From Oscillospiraceae bacterium (GTDB taxonomy: Bacteria > Bacillota > Clostridia > UBA1212): a stretch of 64,000 bases of DNA. Positions 51,803 through 64,000 of this stretch are shown in pieces. Numbering within the stretch: the stretch's first letter is position 1; each line of letters starts with the position of its first letter. Both the position numbers and the translations under genes were made by a program. The stretch lies in NCBI GenBank assembly GCA_015069195.1, contig SVJA01000008.1:1-64000 (forward strand), given 5' to 3'. The notes under the pieces are model-generated. The model made no database searches. It saw only the letters and a list, made by a program, of their open reading frames with translations, and was not told the DNA's origin.

Positions 51803-54489
51803 AAATTATCCCACTCTTCCCTTGTCATGATTACCTGACGCGGCTTGCTGCCCTCTGATTTTGACAAAAGGCCGCGTTCTTCCAATGTATCAATTATTCT
51901 GCCTGCACGGTTGAAACCGATTTTCATTTTTCTCTGCAAGAAAGATGCAGAAAGCTGGTTAAACTCAAATGCAAGCTCTGCAGCCTCCTGTATAAGTTCT
52001 GCATCAGCATCATCTTCCTGTGCATCATCTGCGCTCTTTCGGACAGTAATACTTTCAGCAACCGATGTTTCAATACTCTTTACAACTTCTTCGCTGTAAT
52101 ATGCAGTACCATATGATGATTTTATAAATTCCACAAGTTTTTCAACTTCTTCGTCTGACACAAAAGCACCCTGGACACGCATCGCTTTCGGCTGACCTAT
52201 CGGCATATAAAGCATATCACCTCTGCCGAGAAGTTTTTCTGCTCCCGCCGTATCAAGAATCGTTCTTGAGTCAAACTGCGATGCCACAGCAAAAGCAATT
52301 CTCGAAGGAATATTTGCTTTTATAAGTCCCGTAATGACATCTACGGACGGTCTCTGTGTCGCAATGACAAGATGCACACCTGCCGCTCTTGCCTTTTGCG
52401 CAAGTCTTATGATTGAAGTCTCTACATCATGCGATGCCGCCATCATAAGGTCAGCAAGCTCATCGACGATTATAACTATCTGAGGTTCTTTCGGTAGTTT
52501 CCCGCGTGACTTTTCGGCAATCTTATTATAAGATTTGAGGTCTCTTACATTGCACTCTGCAAACACATTGTACCGCCTGTCAACTTCTTTGACGGCCCAT
52601 GCAAGCGCCGCAGAGGCTTTTTTAGGCTCTGTGACAACTGGAATAAGAAGATGTGGAATTCCGTTATAAATGCCTAATTCGACCACTTTCGGATCTATCA
52701 TAATGAATTTAACTTCATCCGGAGATGCACCGTACAAAATCGATGTGATTATCGTATTTATGCATACACTCTTACCCGAACCGGTGGAACCTGCGATAAG
52801 CATATGCGGCATCTTTGCAATGTCTCCGATAACTACTTTTCCGTTAAGGTCAACTCCAAGCGCAAATGCAATCTTTGACGAAGCATTTTTATACGCTTCG
52901 GAACTGAGCACATTGTACAAATATACCGTATCAATACTTTCATTCGGAATTTCAATACCGATAGCAGACTTTCCGGGAATCGGAGCTTCCATACGGACAC
53001 CTGATGCTGCAAGATTTAACGCAATGTCGTCTGTAAGTGATACAATTCGACTTATCTTCACACCTATATCAGGCTGGAATTCAAATCTCGTAACGGCAGG
53101 ACCTTTTGTAATACCCGTAATTTTCACACCGATACCGAAGCTTTTCAATGTATCTACAAGTTTTTGTGCCTTTTCTTCTTCAGCAGGACCCACATAACCG
53201 TTCTTGCCTGAATCGCCGCCGTTTCTCATACCCTTAGGCTTCACAATATCAATATTCGGGTACACATACATAGGTCGGTGTTCAAATTTCGGTGTATCAG
53301 TAACCGAAGCCGGAGTTTTTTCTTTAATAACACGCTCAATTATTTTCTCTGTTTTTGTTTCTTCTTTTTTTTTTAATCCGGAGATAGCTCTGGATAAAAA
53401 ATTTCCTTTAGGTTGTGGTTTCGGCTCATTTAACTTTTCGCCGTAAAGCTCATCAAGCTTATTTTGATCCGCATCAACAGTGTCGGCAGTCGGCGTAAAA
53501 TCATAATCCGCGTCAAAGTCACTTGTGTCTTCGACTTTTTCAGTGTCTCCGAAAACATTCTCACTCTCTTTCGCAGTAGCACTTTCCACAGCATACGGAT
53601 CAAATATCTTATGAGAATGTCGTCTGTGAGTATTTACTCTTTCTCTTATTTCTTTAGACAAGCTCTCCGTAGTCTGCTGAATTTTGTTTACACTCATAGG
53701 CTCTGCCACGGTCTGTGTCAGTCCGCTTTTCTCCGCATTTTCTTCTGCAGTGTTATAAACTTCTTCCGGCAAAGTCTGCTCAGTAATTTCTTCTTCGGTA
53801 ACAACTTCAACATCTGCATCATCTTCAAAAACGTTATCGGACTCAGTATAAAGCTCATCAAGTGCTACCGTATCAAAATGCACATCATCTGTTACCGTCA
53901 ACTCATATGTATCTTCCGTAGTCTCTTCGACAGAATCAAACTCTTCAACATTATCTACATTTTCGGCAGCATGATCAGCCTCCTCTTCAACAATCTCTGC
54001 AGGAGGCGCAATGTCAAACGGACTTCTTTTCCTCGGCATATCAAGTATTACAGATTTTCTCTCCGGGCGTTCAAAAGAAACAGCAATTTCCTCATCGGCT
54101 GCTTCAGCAGTCTCCGGAGCGTATGTATAAGTGCGAATTCTGCGCACACGCTTTACAGGCGTTTCTTCAACAACCTGCTCTGCCGGTTTAATTTTTTCTT
54201 TTTCGAGCATAGCCTGACCTTTGGCTTTTCTGCGAGCTCTTATCTCCGCCTCTTTTTTAAGCTGTTCTTCGGATTTTCCGTAGGTAGTCTTTCTTTTGTG
54301 TATATAAGACTGCCGCGTATACTCGATAAGACATCCGATCACAAAATACAGAACAAACAACATGAGGATCGACAGTATGAAATTAACATCATACCAAAGT
54401 GCAAGTATCAGCGACAGCACAACCACCGCCGCTAATGCATGCCAATTAGAGATTAAAATATTTTTTACAGCATTTAAAATATCTTTCAT
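51799..54489 (-). CDS. ftsK: FtsK/SpoIIIE-type DNA translocase
   Basis: A membrane-linked motor that pumps chromosomal DNA at division or sporulation septa. The 896-residue protein has only two N-terminal membrane segments (about 15-55), fewer than the four usual in FtsK/SpoIIIE. A long acidic, low-complexity linker (about 95-400) follows. The motor domain has [18 protein letters not shown] (Walker A) and [13 protein letters not shown] (Walker B). The C-terminal winged-helix gamma domain ([19 protein letters not shown]) reads chromosome polarity signals. AAAGGTGAT precedes the ATG. It could be the sporulation or the vegetative form. Confidence 0.93.
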   Translation of the reverse strand: MKDILNAVKNILISNWHALAAVVVLSLILALWYDVNFILSILMLFVLYFVIGCLIEYTRQSYIHKRKTTYGKSEEQLKKEAEIRARRKAKGQAMLEKEKIKPAEQVVEETPVKRVRRIRTYTYAPETAEAADEEIAVSFERPERKSVILDMPRKRSPFDIAPPAEIVEEEADHAAENVDNVEEFDSVEETTEDTYELTVTDDVHFDTVALDELYTESDNVFEDDADVEVVTEEEITEQTLPEEVYNTAEENAEKSGLTQTVAEPMSVNKIQQTTESLSKEIRERVNTHRRHSHKIFDPYAVESATAKESENVFGDTEKVEDTSDFDADYDFTPTADTVDADQNKLDELYGEKLNEPKPQPKGNFLSRAISGLKKKEETKTEKIIERVIKEKTPASVTDTPKFEHRPMYVYPNIDIVKPKGMRNGGDSGKNGYVGPAEEEKAQKLVDTLKSFGIGVKITGITKGPAVTRFEFQPDIGVKISRIVSLTDDIALNLAASGVRMEAPIPGKSAIGIEIPNESIDTVYLYNVLSSEAYKNASSKIAFALGVDLNGKVVIGDIAKMPHMLIAGSTGSGKSVCINTIITSILYGASPDEVKFIMIDPKVVELGIYNGIPHLLIPVVTEPKKASAALAWAVKEVDRRYNVFAECNVRDLKSYNKIAEKSRGKLPKEPQIVIIVDELADLMMAASHDVETSIIRLAQKARAAGVHLVIATQRPSVDVITGLIKANIPSRIAFAVASQFDSRTILDTAGAEKLLGRGDMLYMPIGQPKAMRVQGAFVSDEEVEKLVEFIKSSYGTAYYSEEVVKSIETSVAESITVRKSADDAQEDDADAELIQEAAELAFEFNQLSASFLQRKMKIGFNRAGRIIDTLEERGLLSKSEGSKPRQVIMTREEWDNL

Positions 54490-54506
54490 ATATCACCTTT
54501 GTAAAA

Positions 54507-55886
54507 TTATCTGCAATCAAGATCCGCATAACTTTGTCTGCCGCCAATATTCTTATAAGCAGGTCTTATTATCTTCTGACCGGCAATAAGCTCCTCTATA
54601 CGGTGAGCTGCCCAACCTGCAACACGCGACACAGCAAACAAAGGTGTATACAAATCTCTCGGGATATTAAGCATCGAATATACAAATCCGGAATAAAGAT
54701 CAACATTTGCACACATAACCTTACTCTTACCTCTTATAAGTTCAAAAGCTTTAGGTGTAAGTTTCTCTATGTTCTGATAAAGCTTAAATTCGTCCTCTTT
54801 GCCCATAACGGTCGCGAGTTCTGTAGCCTTTTCTTTCAAAAGTACTGCTCTGGGATCAGACATTGTATATACTGCATGACCCATACCGTACACAAGACCT
54901 GTATGATCATATGCTTCTTTACGCAAAATCTTACAGAGATAATCAAACATCTTATCTTCGTCTGTGCAATCATCAACATGAGCTTTTATATCATCAATCA
55001 TATCCATAACTTTAAGGTTTGCACCGCCGTGTTTCGGACCTTTAAGCGAATCTATAGCAGACGACACCGCAGCATAAGTATCTGTACCGCTCGACGATAC
55101 TACTCGGATTGTAAAAGATGAGTTATTACCGCCGCCATGCTCTGCATGAAGTATCAATGCGAGATCAAGTATCTCTGCCTCAAGTTTTGTAAATTTTCCG
55201 TCCGGACGAATCATATGTAATATATTTTCCGCTGTCGACATATTTCTTTCCGGTCTGTGAATATAAAGGCTGTTTCCGTCGTAATAATGCGACTTTGCCT
55301 GATAAGCATAAGAAACCATTACCGGAAGCTGTGCTATCAAAAGCAAGCTCTGTCTGAGGACATTACTTATAGAAAGGTCATCCGGATTCTCATCATATGA
55401 ATATGCCGCAAGTACGCTTCTTGCAATTTTGTTCATAATATTTGAGCTGGGAGCCTTAAGAATCATATCCTCTGCAAAACCGTTGGGAAGGCTTCTGTTA
55501 TCGGCAAGATACTGTGTAAATGTATCAAGTTCAGACTTATTAGGAAGCTTTCCGGTAAGTAAAAGGTAAATACACTCCTCGTAACCGAATCTGCCGTCTT
55601 TTCTGCAACCTGCGCAAAGATCATAAACATCTATACCTCTGTAAAGAAGTCTGCCGTCAATCGGAACTTTCTCATTCTCATCAATTATATAACCGCGAAC
55701 TTCACCTACACGAGTCAATCCAACCAATACACCCGTACCGTCGGCGTTTCTCAAACCCCTTTTAACATTGTACTTGTTATACAAATCCAACGATATATTT
55801 TTATTTTCACAAGTTTCGTCGCACAGCGTGCTCAAAAACTCACTGTAATCAGTATTACTTACATTCTCCGAATAAAAAGGAACCAT
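54507..55886 (-). CDS. gltA: citrate synthase (citrate/2-methylcitrate type)
   Basis: Condenses acetyl-CoA with oxaloacetate. The 459-residue protein has the family's catalytic regions: LHAEHGGGNNSSF and GPKHGGANLKVMDMI with the His residues, and GMGHAVYTMSDPRA with the His/Arg. An extra N-terminal extension of about 60 residues precedes the RGIDV region. The start at 55886 follows TTTGGAGTG; the longer frame lacks such a site. It stands alone between ftsK and rpoC; no other citrate-cycle gene is in the window. Confidence 0.9.
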   Translation of the reverse strand: MVPFYSENVSNTDYSEFLSTLCDETCENKNISLDLYNKYNVKRGLRNADGTGVLVGLTRVGEVRGYIIDENEKVPIDGRLLYRGIDVYDLCAGCRKDGRFGYEECIYLLLTGKLPNKSELDTFTQYLADNRSLPNGFAEDMILKAPSSNIMNKIARSVLAAYSYDENPDDLSISNVLRQSLLLIAQLPVMVSYAYQAKSHYYDGNSLYIHRPERNMSTAENILHMIRPDGKFTKLEAEILDLALILHAEHGGGNNSSFTIRVVSSSGTDTYAAVSSAIDSLKGPKHGGANLKVMDMIDDIKAHVDDCTDEDKMFDYLCKILRKEAYDHTGLVYGMGHAVYTMSDPRAVLLKEKATELATVMGKEDEFKLYQNIEKLTPKAFELIRGKSKVMCANVDLYSGFVYSMLNIPRDLYTPLFAVSRVAGWAAHRIEELIAGQKIIRPAYKNIGGRQSYADLDCR

Positions 55887-56022
55887 AGTATCACTCCAAA
55901 ATTTGTATAAAACTGTCCGTAAAGGCAAACTCTTCCTTTATAAACAAGTTACATAATATCACAAAATCTTCACAAAAGGCAACACTTTCAATTAAAAATA
56001 CCGCTTTATAAAATATATAAAA

Positions 56023-56059
56023 TTCCGCCCCGGGGCAATTATATTGTCCCGGGGCGGAA
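56023..56059 (-). terminator. terminator of rpoB-rpoC
   Basis: A 17-bp stem with one G-U pair (56023-56039, 56043-56059), very GC-rich; TTTTATATATTTTAT follows on the minus strand. Confidence 0.88.
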
Positions 56060-56077
56060 AAAAACTGAATCAATTAA

Positions 56078-59000
56078 TTATTCTTCATCAAAACCTTCAT
56101 CTGCAGATTCTGTTTCTTCTTCGTAAACTACCTCTTCCTCAAAGATTTCCTCTTCTGCTTCAGCAGTTTCAACAGACTCTTCGGATTTTGTCTCAGTTTC
56201 GGCAGGAGCCGCAACAGCGATAGGTTCGACATCGATTTCGATATCCTTATATCTGCTCATACCCGTACCTGCAGGAATAAGTTTACCGATGATAACGTTC
56301 TCTTTAAGTCCGAGAAGCATATCTGTCTTACACTTAATAGCAGCATCGGAAAGAACTTTTGTTGTTTCCTGGAATGATGCAGCTGACAAGAATGACTCAG
56401 TCGCAAGAGATGCCTTTGTGATACCGAGAAGGATTCTGGATCCTGTTGCTTCTCTCTTACCTTCTGCAGCAGCTTTAGCATTTGCATCAGCAAATGTGAA
56501 CAAATCAACTACGCCGCCGGGGAGAAGATCTGTTTCACCGGGATCGTTAACCTTTATCTTACGGAGCATCTGGCGAACGATAACTTCAAGGTGTCTGTCA
56601 TTGATTTTAACACCCTGCGAGTTATATACGCGCTGTACTTCTTCGATAATGTACTTCTGAACACCGTCTACACCTCTTACACGGAGCATGTCGTTCGGGT
56701 TTATAGCAGCACCTACGATAGGTGAACCTTTTTCTACGTACTGGCCTTCCTGTACTTTGAGTTCCATAGCAGCGCTTATTACGCAAGACCATGTCTCACC
56801 GTCTTCGGCAGTAACTGTAATCTCATTCTTCTTACCTTTCTCTTCGATAGTAACTTTACCGGAGATCTCGGCAATTACCGCAAGACCCTTCGGTTTACGA
56901 GCTTCGAAAAGCTCCTCAACTCTCGGAAGACCCTGTGTGATATCGTCCGCAGTAGCAACACCACCGGTATGGAACGTTCTCATAGTAAGCTGTGTACCAG
57001 GCTCACCGATAGACTGAGCTGCAATAATACCTACAACTTCACCGATGTTACAAGGTGAGTTAGAAGCAAGGTTTGTACCGTAACACTTAGCACATACGCC
57101 GTATCGGCAACCGCAAGTGAGTACTGATCTGATTCTTACCTGCTTTATGCCTGCAGCAGTAATCTTCTTAGCTGAATCTTCATCAACAAGCTCATTTTTA
57201 CCGATAATAAGTTCACCTGTAGACGCCTCAACAACATCTTCAGCAATATATCTGCCGACAATTCTGTCTTCGAGCGGAACTACTACATCCTTACTTGCAG
57301 TTTCTTCGTTTACAATCTCTGCAACTGAAATGCCGTCGTCAGTACCGCAATCAAACTCTCTGATAATTACTTCGTGGCTGACATCAACAAGACGTCTTGT
57401 GAGGTAACCTGAGTCAGCTGTTCTGAGCGCTGTATCGGACAATGTCTTACGAGTACCGTGGCTGGAGATAAAGAACTCGAGCACGTCAAGACCTTCACGG
57501 AAGTTAGCCTTAATCGGAATTTCAATAGTCTTACCTGATGTATCCGACATAAGACCACGCATACCTGCGAGCTGCTTAATCTGGTTGATGTTACCACGGG
57601 CTCCGGAGTCTGACATCATATAGATGTTATTAAACTCACCCATGTTAGCTTTGAGTATCTCAGTAAGCTCATCGATTGTCTTTTTCCAAACTTCGATAGT
57701 ACATCTGTAACGCTCGTCTTCGCTGCAACGGCCTCTTCTGTATTCATTTCTGTATGCATCAACAGCTTTGTCAGCCTCAGCTATCAACTCTTCTTTTACA
57801 CTCGGAACTATGATATCCGCAACACCTACAGTGACAGCACCGCGAGTTGAATATTTATAACCCTGAGCTTTGATTTTATCAAGTACAACAGCAGTCTTGG
57901 TGAGACCGTGTTTCTTTATACATCTGTCTATAATCTGCTCGAGAGTTTTCTTTTTAACAAGAGTATTTATTTCAAGCTCAAATACTTTCTCTCTGTCTGT
58001 TCTGTCAACAAATCCGAGATCCTGAGGAATAGCCTGGTTAAATATCAATTTACCCATTGTAGTCTTTATGGATCCGCTTATAAGCTGACCTTCAAACATT
58101 GCTTCTCTTCCCACGATAAGAGGTGTATGAAGAGTTATGGCGCCGAGATCGAAAGCTGCCTTTGCCTCATCTTCGTTTTTGAAGATCTTGGCCTGGCTGA
58201 AATCTTTCTCCTTGAGAAGTGTCAGGTAGTAGCTACCGAGAACCATATCCTGTGTAGGAACAGTAATCGGCTTACCGTCCTTCGGAGCGAGCAAGTTATT
58301 TGCAGAAAGCATAAGGAATCTTGCCTCTGACTGAGCTTCTACTGAAAGCGGTACGTGAACAGCCATCTGGTCACCGTCGAAGTCAGCGTTGTAAGCTGTA
58401 CACACGAGCGGATGGAGTTTCAAAGCTCTTCCCTCTACCAACACAGGTTCGAATGCCTGGATACCGAGTCTGTGAAGCGTAGGAGCACGGTTCAAAAGAA
58501 CAGGATGCTCTTTGATGATTTCCTCAAGTACACTCCATACTTCAGGTTCTGCTCTTTCAACTTTCTTTCTTGCGCTCTTTATGTTCTGTGCAGTCTGGTC
58601 TGTTACGAGTTTCTTCATTACGAAAGGTTTGAACAACTCAAGTGCCATTTCCTTAGGAAGACCGCACTGATAAATCTTAAGTTCAGGACCTACTACGATA
58701 ACGGAACGACCTGAATAGTCAACACGCTTACCAAGAAGATTCTGACGGAATCTACCCTGCTTACCTTTGAGCATATCTGAAAGAGATCTGAGAGGTCTCG
58801 ATCCGGGACCCGTAACAGGATGTGAACGTCTGCTGTTGTCAAACAACGCGTCTACAGCTTCCTGGAGCATTCTCTTCTCATTTCTTACGATAATGTCAGG
58901 TGCATGGAGCTCTTTAAGCTTTTTGAGACGGTTGTTTCTGTTTATAACACGTCTGTAAAGGTCGTTTAAGTCTGATGTAGCAAATCTGCCGCCGTCGAGC

Positions 59001-59770
59001 TGTACCATAGGACGGAGATCCGGAGGAATAACCGGGAGTACATCGAGAACCATCCACTCAGGCTTGTTGTGGGAAAGTCTGAAAGCTTCTACAACTTCGA
59101 GACGCTTTACAAGCTGTGCTTTCTTATTAGCAATTGTCTGACCGCCCTTTTCTTTCTCTGTAGCTGTGAGTGCATCAATCTCCTCGCGGATTTCCTTTGA
59201 AAGAGCCTCTAAATCAAGCTCCTGGAGAAGAGTCTGGATAGCTTCTGCACCCATCTTAGCAACAAAGCTCTTGGGGCCGTACTGTGCGACAGCGTTCTGA
59301 TAATCATTTTCGCTGAGCACCTGTTTGTATGAAAGGTTTGTTTCACCCGGATCCAAAACCACGTATGAAGCAAAGTAAAGAACTTTCTCAAGCGGCTTCG
59401 GATTTATTCCGAGCACCAATGACATACGGCATGGAACGCCTTTGAAGAACCAGATGTGTGACACAGGAGCTGCAAGCTCGATGTGTCCCATTCTTATACG
59501 TCTTACCTTTGAGTTTGTTACCTCAACGCCGCACTTGTCACATACAATACCTTTGTATTTGTTTTTCTTATATTTACCGCAGTGGCACTCTCCGTCTTTC
59601 TGAGGTCCGAAGATTCTTTCACAGAACAAACCGTCCTTTTCAGGCTTAAGAGTTCTGTAGTTTATAGTTTCCGGTTTTTTTACCTCACCGTGAGACCACT
59701 CTCTGATTTTTTCAGCGGAAGCTAAGCCGATCTGAATTGAATCAAAATTGTTAAATTCGTTAAAATCCAT
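56078..59770 (-). CDS. rpoC: RNA polymerase beta-prime subunit
   Basis: The catalytic subunit that holds the active-site magnesium. The 1,230-residue protein has the N-terminal zinc site ([20 protein letters not shown]), the catalytic [16 protein letters not shown], the bridge-helix/trigger-loop region [20 protein letters not shown], and the second zinc site ([13 protein letters not shown]). The tail is very acidic. AAGGAGG precedes the ATG. It follows rpoB by 19 bp. Confidence 0.98.
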   Translation of the reverse strand: MDFNEFNNFDSIQIGLASAEKIREWSHGEVKKPETINYRTLKPEKDGLFCERIFGPQKDGECHCGKYKKNKYKGIVCDKCGVEVTNSKVRRIRMGHIELAAPVSHIWFFKGVPCRMSLVLGINPKPLEKVLYFASYVVLDPGETNLSYKQVLSENDYQNAVAQYGPKSFVAKMGAEAIQTLLQELDLEALSKEIREEIDALTATEKEKGGQTIANKKAQLVKRLEVVEAFRLSHNKPEWMVLDVLPVIPPDLRPMVQLDGGRFATSDLNDLYRRVINRNNRLKKLKELHAPDIIVRNEKRMLQEAVDALFDNSRRSHPVTGPGSRPLRSLSDMLKGKQGRFRQNLLGKRVDYSGRSVIVVGPELKIYQCGLPKEMALELFKPFVMKKLVTDQTAQNIKSARKKVERAEPEVWSVLEEIIKEHPVLLNRAPTLHRLGIQAFEPVLVEGRALKLHPLVCTAYNADFDGDQMAVHVPLSVEAQSEARFLMLSANNLLAPKDGKPITVPTQDMVLGSYYLTLLKEKDFSQAKIFKNEDEAKAAFDLGAITLHTPLIVGREAMFEGQLISGSIKTTMGKLIFNQAIPQDLGFVDRTDREKVFELEINTLVKKKTLEQIIDRCIKKHGLTKTAVVLDKIKAQGYKYSTRGAVTVGVADIIVPSVKEELIAEADKAVDAYRNEYRRGRCSEDERYRCTIEVWKKTIDELTEILKANMGEFNNIYMMSDSGARGNINQIKQLAGMRGLMSDTSGKTIEIPIKANFREGLDVLEFFISSHGTRKTLSDTALRTADSGYLTRRLVDVSHEVIIREFDCGTDDGISVAEIVNEETASKDVVVPLEDRIVGRYIAEDVVEASTGELIIGKNELVDEDSAKKITAAGIKQVRIRSVLTCGCRYGVCAKCYGTNLASNSPCNIGEVVGIIAAQSIGEPGTQLTMRTFHTGGVATADDITQGLPRVEELFEARKPKGLAVIAEISGKVTIEEKGKKNEITVTAEDGETWSCVISAAMELKVQEGQYVEKGSPIVGAAINPNDMLRVRGVDGVQKYIIEEVQRVYNSQGVKINDRHLEVIVRQMLRKIKVNDPGETDLLPGGVVDLFTFADANAKAAAEGKREATGSRILLGITKASLATESFLSAASFQETTKVLSDAAIKCKTDMLLGLKENVIIGKLIPAGTGMSRYKDIEIDVEPIAVAAPAETETKSEESVETAEAEEEIFEEEVVYEEETESADEGFDEE

Positions 59771-59789
59771 AGTGCTGTTACCTCCTTAA

Positions 59790-62700
59790 TTAGTTGTAAT
59801 CCGAACCGTCGAGAACTGCTTCGGCATCGTCAAGTATAAATCCGTCAAGATTTCCGCTCTGTGCAGCAAACTCTTCATCAGTGAGAAGCGCACCGTCTCC
59901 CATAAATACTTCTGTTATGTCCGAATTATCCAACTCTACCTGTACATCCTCTGCACCGATATTAGCAACTGCATCGGGATTTTCGGTAGTCTGACTTGTT
60001 CTGTATCTCTCAGGAAATTTTATATATCCTTCTTCCATCTCTTTGAGCGGAATTACCTCGCCGTTGTCATCAAACAAGCTTACATCGAGAGCCAAGCTCT
60101 GAAGTTCTTTAAGGAGAACCTTGAACGACTCAGGAATACCCGGTGAAGGAATATTTTCGCCTTTTACGATAGCTTCGTAAGTCTTTACACGACCGATTGT
60201 ATCATCGGACTTTATTGTAAGGATTTCCTGCAATGTGTAAGCTGCACCGTAAGCTTCAAGAGCCCAAACTTCCATCTCACCGAAACGCTGTCCGCCGAAC
60301 TGAGCTTTACCGCCGAGAGGCTGCTGTGTTACAAGTGAGTAAGGACCTGTAGATCTCGCATGAATCTTGTCATCTACAAGGTGATGGAGCTTGAGGTAGT
60401 ACATATAACCAACTGTAACCTTGTTATCAAACGGCTCACCTGTACGTCCGTCATAAAGCTGAACTTTACCATCATCCGGAAGTCCCGCTTCCTTAAGTGT
60501 ATCAAAAATATCTTTCTCTGAAGCACCGTCAAATACAGGAGTAGCGATTTTCCAACCAAGTGTCTTAGCAGCCATACCGAGGTGAACCTCGAGAACCTGA
60601 CCGATATTCATTCGGGAAGGAACGCCCAAGGGGTTAAGTACAATTTCAAGGGGTGTACCATCAGGAAGGAAAGGCATATCCTCTTCAGGAAGTATACGTG
60701 ACACGACACCTTTGTTACCGTGACGACCCGCCATCTTATCACCCACAGAGAGTTTACGTTTTTGTGCAACATATACTTTTACTACTCTGTTTACACCTGC
60801 TGCAAGCTCGTCTGAGTTTGTTCTGTCAAATTCTTTCACATCAACAACGATACCGGATTTTCCGTGAGGTACACGAAGAGAGGTATCTCTTACATCTCTC
60901 GACTTCTCACCGAAGATAGCTCTCAAAAGTCTCTCTTCTGCAGTAAGTTCTGTCTCACCCTTAGGAGTAACTTTACCTACAAGTATGTCACCTGAGCGAA
61001 CTTCAGAACCGGGGATAATTACACCATGTGCATCAAGATACTTAAGTGCATCTTCACCTACGTGAGGAATTTCATTTGTTATTTCCTCGGCGCCGAGCTT
61101 TGTATCACGAGCTTCACAGTCAAAGCTGTCAATATGAATAGATGTGTAAGCATCCCATTTAACGAGATTTTCATTTATAAGAACAGCATCCTCGTAGTTA
61201 TAACCTTCCCAAGTCATAAAACCTATGAGAGTGTTTCTACCGAGTGCTATCTCACCCTTATCGGTAGCAGGACCGTCAGCAATAACGTCACCCGCTTTGA
61301 GCTTCTCGCCTATTTTAACGATAGGCTTCTGATTTATACATGTATCCTGGTTTGAACGGATATACTTTAAGAATGTGTAATGGTCAATCTGTCCGTCTGA
61401 ATCACGTTTTACATCAACATATCTACCTGTTACATCTACAACCGTACCATCATTTTCACAAAGTACAACAGAACCCGAGTCCACTGCAGCTTTGTACTCG
61501 ATACCTGTCGCAACGATAGGAGATTCTGCACACATAAGCGGAACTGCCTGACGCTGCATGTTACAACCCATAAGCGCACGGCTGGCGTCATCGTTCTCAA
61601 GGAACGGAATCATAGCAGCGGCAACCGACACGACCTGCTTCGGTGATACGTCCATATAGTTTACTTTCGAGCCTTCTACTTCGAGGAACTCATCTCTGTA
61701 ACGGCAAACAACCTTCTTATTTATGAAACGACCTTCTTCGTCAAGCGGCTCATTAGCCTGAGCAACTATATAACGATCTTCCTCGTCAGCCATCAAATAG
61801 TCAATCTGGTCTGTTACACAACCCTTCTCGCTATCATACTTACGGTAAGGAGCCTCGATAAATCCGTACTCATTTATTCTCGCATAGGTACTGAGTGAAC
61901 CGATAAGACCGATGTTCGGACCTTCAGGTGTTTCGATAGGACACATACGTCCGTAATGTGAGTAGTGAACGTCACGAACCTCAAATGTAGCACGATCACG
62001 GTTAAGACCACCAGGACCGAGAGCGCTGAGACGTCTCTTGTTTGCAAGTTCAGCAAGCGGGTTGGTCTGATCCATGAACTGTGAAAGCTGGCTGGATCCG
62101 AAGAACTCTTTTACAGCGGCAGTAACAGGTCTTACATTCATAAGCTGCGAAGGAGTTGCAGTATCCATATCCTGTGTAGCCATACGTTCGCGTACAGCCT
62201 TTTCGAGTCTTGCAAGACCGATGCGGAATGTGTTCTGTAGAAGCTCGCCCACACACTTTATTCTTCTGTTACCGAGGTGATCGATATCATCTATATAACC
62301 TACATCGTATGCAAGGTTCATAATGTAGCTGTAAGAGGAAATAATGTCATCAATTGTAATATGTTTCGGAACAAGGCTCGCTACATTCTCAACTATAAAG
62401 TTCTTGAGAGTCTCCTCGTCGCCCTCAGCAGCTTCGATGAGCTCTTTGAGAACAGCAAAATGAACATACTCTGTGATGCCTACCTCTGCAGGATCGAATG
62501 AAACGAACTTAGCGAGATCTACAGTGTTGTTACCGATAACTTTTACAGGTCTGTAAGGAGTATTTATACATACTTCATTTATACCTGCATTCTGAATCTC
62601 GAATGCAAGCTCTTCACTGATCATATCACCTGCAGATGCAAGAAGTTCGCCTGTCTCGGGGTGAATGATATCATATACAGTAACTCTGTTTGTAATTCTG

Positions 62701-63605
62701 GCAGCAAGAGAAAGTTTCTTGTTGTATTTGTAACGTCCTACCTTTGCAAGATCATATCTCCTGGGGTCGAACAACATATTATTGAGAAGTGTACGGGCAC
62801 TCTCTGCAATAGCAGGCTCGCCGGGACGGAGCTTCTTATATATATCTATAAGAGCCTCGTCTGTATTCTTTATGCCTGACTCCTTCTGAAAAGTCTTCAT
62901 GAGTCTCTCATCAGGACCCCACTGTCCTGCGATCTCTGGTGTGGCACCTGCACAGTTTCCGATAGAGAACAAGTTTATAATATCCTCATCAGAACTGAAA
63001 CCGAGCGCACGGAGGAATGTTGTGGCAGGAACTTTTCTTGTACGGTCAATACGCGCAAAGATAAGCTCGTTGTGATCTATCTCACATTCAAGCCATGCAC
63101 CTCTGTTAGGAATAAGGGTAAAGTTATACAAATCCTTATCCTTTGTCTTATCATAATTCTTTTCGAAATATGCACCGGGAGAACGAACGAGCTGGCTTAC
63201 AATAACACGCTCCGCTCCATTCATAATAAAAGTACCGTTTTCTGTCATTCTCGGGAAGTCACCGAAGAATATGTCATCTTCTTTCATTACGCCGGTACTC
63301 TTGTCTATAATACGTACACGCACATACAGTTTTGAAGAATATGTCGCTTCTCTTTCTTTACACTCTTCTATAGAATAGTTTGTTTCTTCCTGAATCTTAT
63401 ATCCCACAAATTCAAGAACAAGACGCTCCGAATAATCAGTAATCGGGAATACGTCATTGAACACTTCTCTCAAGCCCTCTTCGCAGAAATGCTTGTAGGA
63501 GTTTTTCTGAATGGCGATAAGATTAGGCATCTCAAGAATTTCCTGAATTCTCGAGTAACTCATTCTTTCGTTTCGTCCATACTTTACCGCATGCACTTTA
63601 ACCAT
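59790..63605 (-). CDS. rpoB: RNA polymerase beta subunit
   Basis: The beta subunit forms the other half of the active cleft and carries the rifamycin pocket. The 1,271-residue protein shows the rifampicin region with [19 protein letters not shown], then [11 protein letters not shown], and the C-terminal [19 protein letters not shown]. The pocket sequence looks like wild-type sensitive enzyme. The start at 63605 has GAGGTGATC 9 nt upstream. Its own promoter lies about 140 bp upstream. rplL is not adjacent. Confidence 0.98.
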   Translation of the reverse strand: MVKVHAVKYGRNERMSYSRIQEILEMPNLIAIQKNSYKHFCEEGLREVFNDVFPITDYSERLVLEFVGYKIQEETNYSIEECKEREATYSSKLYVRVRIIDKSTGVMKEDDIFFGDFPRMTENGTFIMNGAERVIVSQLVRSPGAYFEKNYDKTKDKDLYNFTLIPNRGAWLECEIDHNELIFARIDRTRKVPATTFLRALGFSSDEDIINLFSIGNCAGATPEIAGQWGPDERLMKTFQKESGIKNTDEALIDIYKKLRPGEPAIAESARTLLNNMLFDPRRYDLAKVGRYKYNKKLSLAARITNRVTVYDIIHPETGELLASAGDMISEELAFEIQNAGINEVCINTPYRPVKVIGNNTVDLAKFVSFDPAEVGITEYVHFAVLKELIEAAEGDEETLKNFIVENVASLVPKHITIDDIISSYSYIMNLAYDVGYIDDIDHLGNRRIKCVGELLQNTFRIGLARLEKAVRERMATQDMDTATPSQLMNVRPVTAAVKEFFGSSQLSQFMDQTNPLAELANKRRLSALGPGGLNRDRATFEVRDVHYSHYGRMCPIETPEGPNIGLIGSLSTYARINEYGFIEAPYRKYDSEKGCVTDQIDYLMADEEDRYIVAQANEPLDEEGRFINKKVVCRYRDEFLEVEGSKVNYMDVSPKQVVSVAAAMIPFLENDDASRALMGCNMQRQAVPLMCAESPIVATGIEYKAAVDSGSVVLCENDGTVVDVTGRYVDVKRDSDGQIDHYTFLKYIRSNQDTCINQKPIVKIGEKLKAGDVIADGPATDKGEIALGRNTLIGFMTWEGYNYEDAVLINENLVKWDAYTSIHIDSFDCEARDTKLGAEEITNEIPHVGEDALKYLDAHGVIIPGSEVRSGDILVGKVTPKGETELTAEERLLRAIFGEKSRDVRDTSLRVPHGKSGIVVDVKEFDRTNSDELAAGVNRVVKVYVAQKRKLSVGDKMAGRHGNKGVVSRILPEEDMPFLPDGTPLEIVLNPLGVPSRMNIGQVLEVHLGMAAKTLGWKIATPVFDGASEKDIFDTLKEAGLPDDGKVQLYDGRTGEPFDNKVTVGYMYYLKLHHLVDDKIHARSTGPYSLVTQQPLGGKAQFGGQRFGEMEVWALEAYGAAYTLQEILTIKSDDTIGRVKTYEAIVKGENIPSPGIPESFKVLLKELQSLALDVSLFDDNGEVIPLKEMEEGYIKFPERYRTSQTTENPDAVANIGAEDVQVELDNSDITEVFMGDGALLTDEEFAAQSGNLDGFILDDAEAVLDGSDYN

Positions 63606-63742
63606 GTTGATGATCACCTCAAATTATTTTTTAAACCGAAACAACCTGTCCGATTTAGGTACTGTAATGTTCCGCATTTGAACTTTCGAGCCCAAAAGGA
63701 TACAAAAGCGCAATAATGCATTATATTACAATGCAATATAGG

Positions 63743-63771
63743 ATATTAACACTAATTTGAAGTTCTGTCAA
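63743..63771 (-). promoter_or_regulatory. sigma-A promoter of rpoB-rpoC
   Basis: TTGACA (63766-63771) and TAATAT (63743-63748), 17 bp apart on the minus strand, giving an untranslated leader of about 130 nt. Confidence 0.88.
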
Positions 63772-63873
63772 ACAAATTTTTCCACTTTTAAAAAATATTT
63801 TTACGTAAAAAAGCAAATGCAACATTAAACAACTGTTACATTTACATTGTGAATTTATCCATTACCGTATATA

Positions 63874-63999
63874 TCAAACACAAATGTCCGCATACTCATA
63901 TGTAATCACTTTTTTCAAATCATCCGGTGACAATTCTACCTGATAACCTATCTTGCCACCACTGAATATCACGGTTTTCAGATTTTCAACGGAACTATC
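63874..63999 (-). CDS. C-terminal fragment of an unidentified gene at the window edge
   Basis: An open frame enters from the right edge and stops at 63874. The last 41 residues include KTVIFSGGKIGYQVELSPDD and end YEYADICV. The family is not recognised, and no start is visible. It ends about 100 bp before the rpoB promoter on the same strand. Confidence 0.5.
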   Translation of the reverse strand, partial: DSSVENLKTVIFSGGKIGYQVELSPDDLKKVITYEYADICV

Positions 64000-64000
64000 C

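Noticed and set aside
56257-63716. Many open frames of 60-140 codons opposite rpoB and rpoC
   Set aside because: Shadow frames of highly conserved genes, without ribosome binding sites or recognisable domains.

Overview
The window reads as chromosome of an endospore-forming, low-GC member of the class Clostridia (Oscillospiraceae/Ruminococcus-like). The main reasons are a complete spoIIIAA-AH operon, a cotJABC spore-coat operon, Asp23/AmaP/DUF2273, SatD/DUF3307 and clear sigma-A promoters, TTGACA-N17-TATAAT in type. The species cannot be fixed from sequence reading alone.

Layout. (1) Positions 1-9943 look like the distal end of an integrated mobile island. It carries a type I-like or BcgI-like restriction-modification M gene (cut by the window edge) and S gene, a 359-residue protein with a nuclease-like C-terminus, a Hachiman-type pair (HamA DUF1837 nuclease, HamB helicase), a 308-residue unknown, small transposon-type genes (TnpV, DUF6809, a 48-residue protein) and an HTH gene broken by a stop codon. 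It ends in a 55-bp fragment of the 3' half of tRNA-Ser(CGA), the expected scar of integration into a tRNA gene. (2) 9990-21014 is core chromosome on the minus strand: two hypothetical proteins, an SPFH protein, a BaiN/HI0933-like flavoprotein, NusB, the Asp23 group and the whole spoIIIA operon. (3) 21133-30101 is accessory: a damaged DUF3307 gene with satD, a 1.8-kilo-residue secreted repeat protein, and a DUF4143 ATPase between direct repeats. (4) 30302-33932 holds rpmG-secE-nusG-rplK-rplA and rplJ-rplL with a ribosomal-protein leader. (5) 33990-46679 holds CvpA, a Gld-like ABC exporter with DUF4340 and DUF5711 neighbours, LCP and CapD cell-surface polysaccharide genes, a solitary 37-residue peptide gene, an M19 dipeptidase, and an acyl-CoA ligase under a T-box. 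(6) 47127-55886 holds cotJABC, two glycosyltransferases, an AEC permease, an FtsK-type translocase and citrate synthase. (7) 56078-63605 is rpoC and rpoB. A gene fragment closes the window.

How it works together. The spoIIIA genes build the channel between forespore and mother cell, and cotJ contributes to the coat. LCP, CapD and the glycosyltransferases serve the envelope. The ribosomal and RNA-polymerase genes are the usual growth-rate block, but here rplL is separated from rpoBC by about 25 kb.

Most unusual signals. A 134-nt cloverleaf of inverted repeats lies entirely within the spoIIIAD reading frame, without changing the expected protein length. A T-box leader with a probable tyrosine (UAC) specifier controls an acyl-CoA ligase instead of an aminoacyl-tRNA synthetase. 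A perfect 15-bp hairpin sits between the ribosome binding site and the start codon of an ABC ATPase gene. A 37-residue peptide gene has its own strong promoter and terminator. The Hachiman pair sits in one gene run with restriction-modification genes and an unassigned nuclease-like gene. All family names are from reading the protein sequences; no database search was run.
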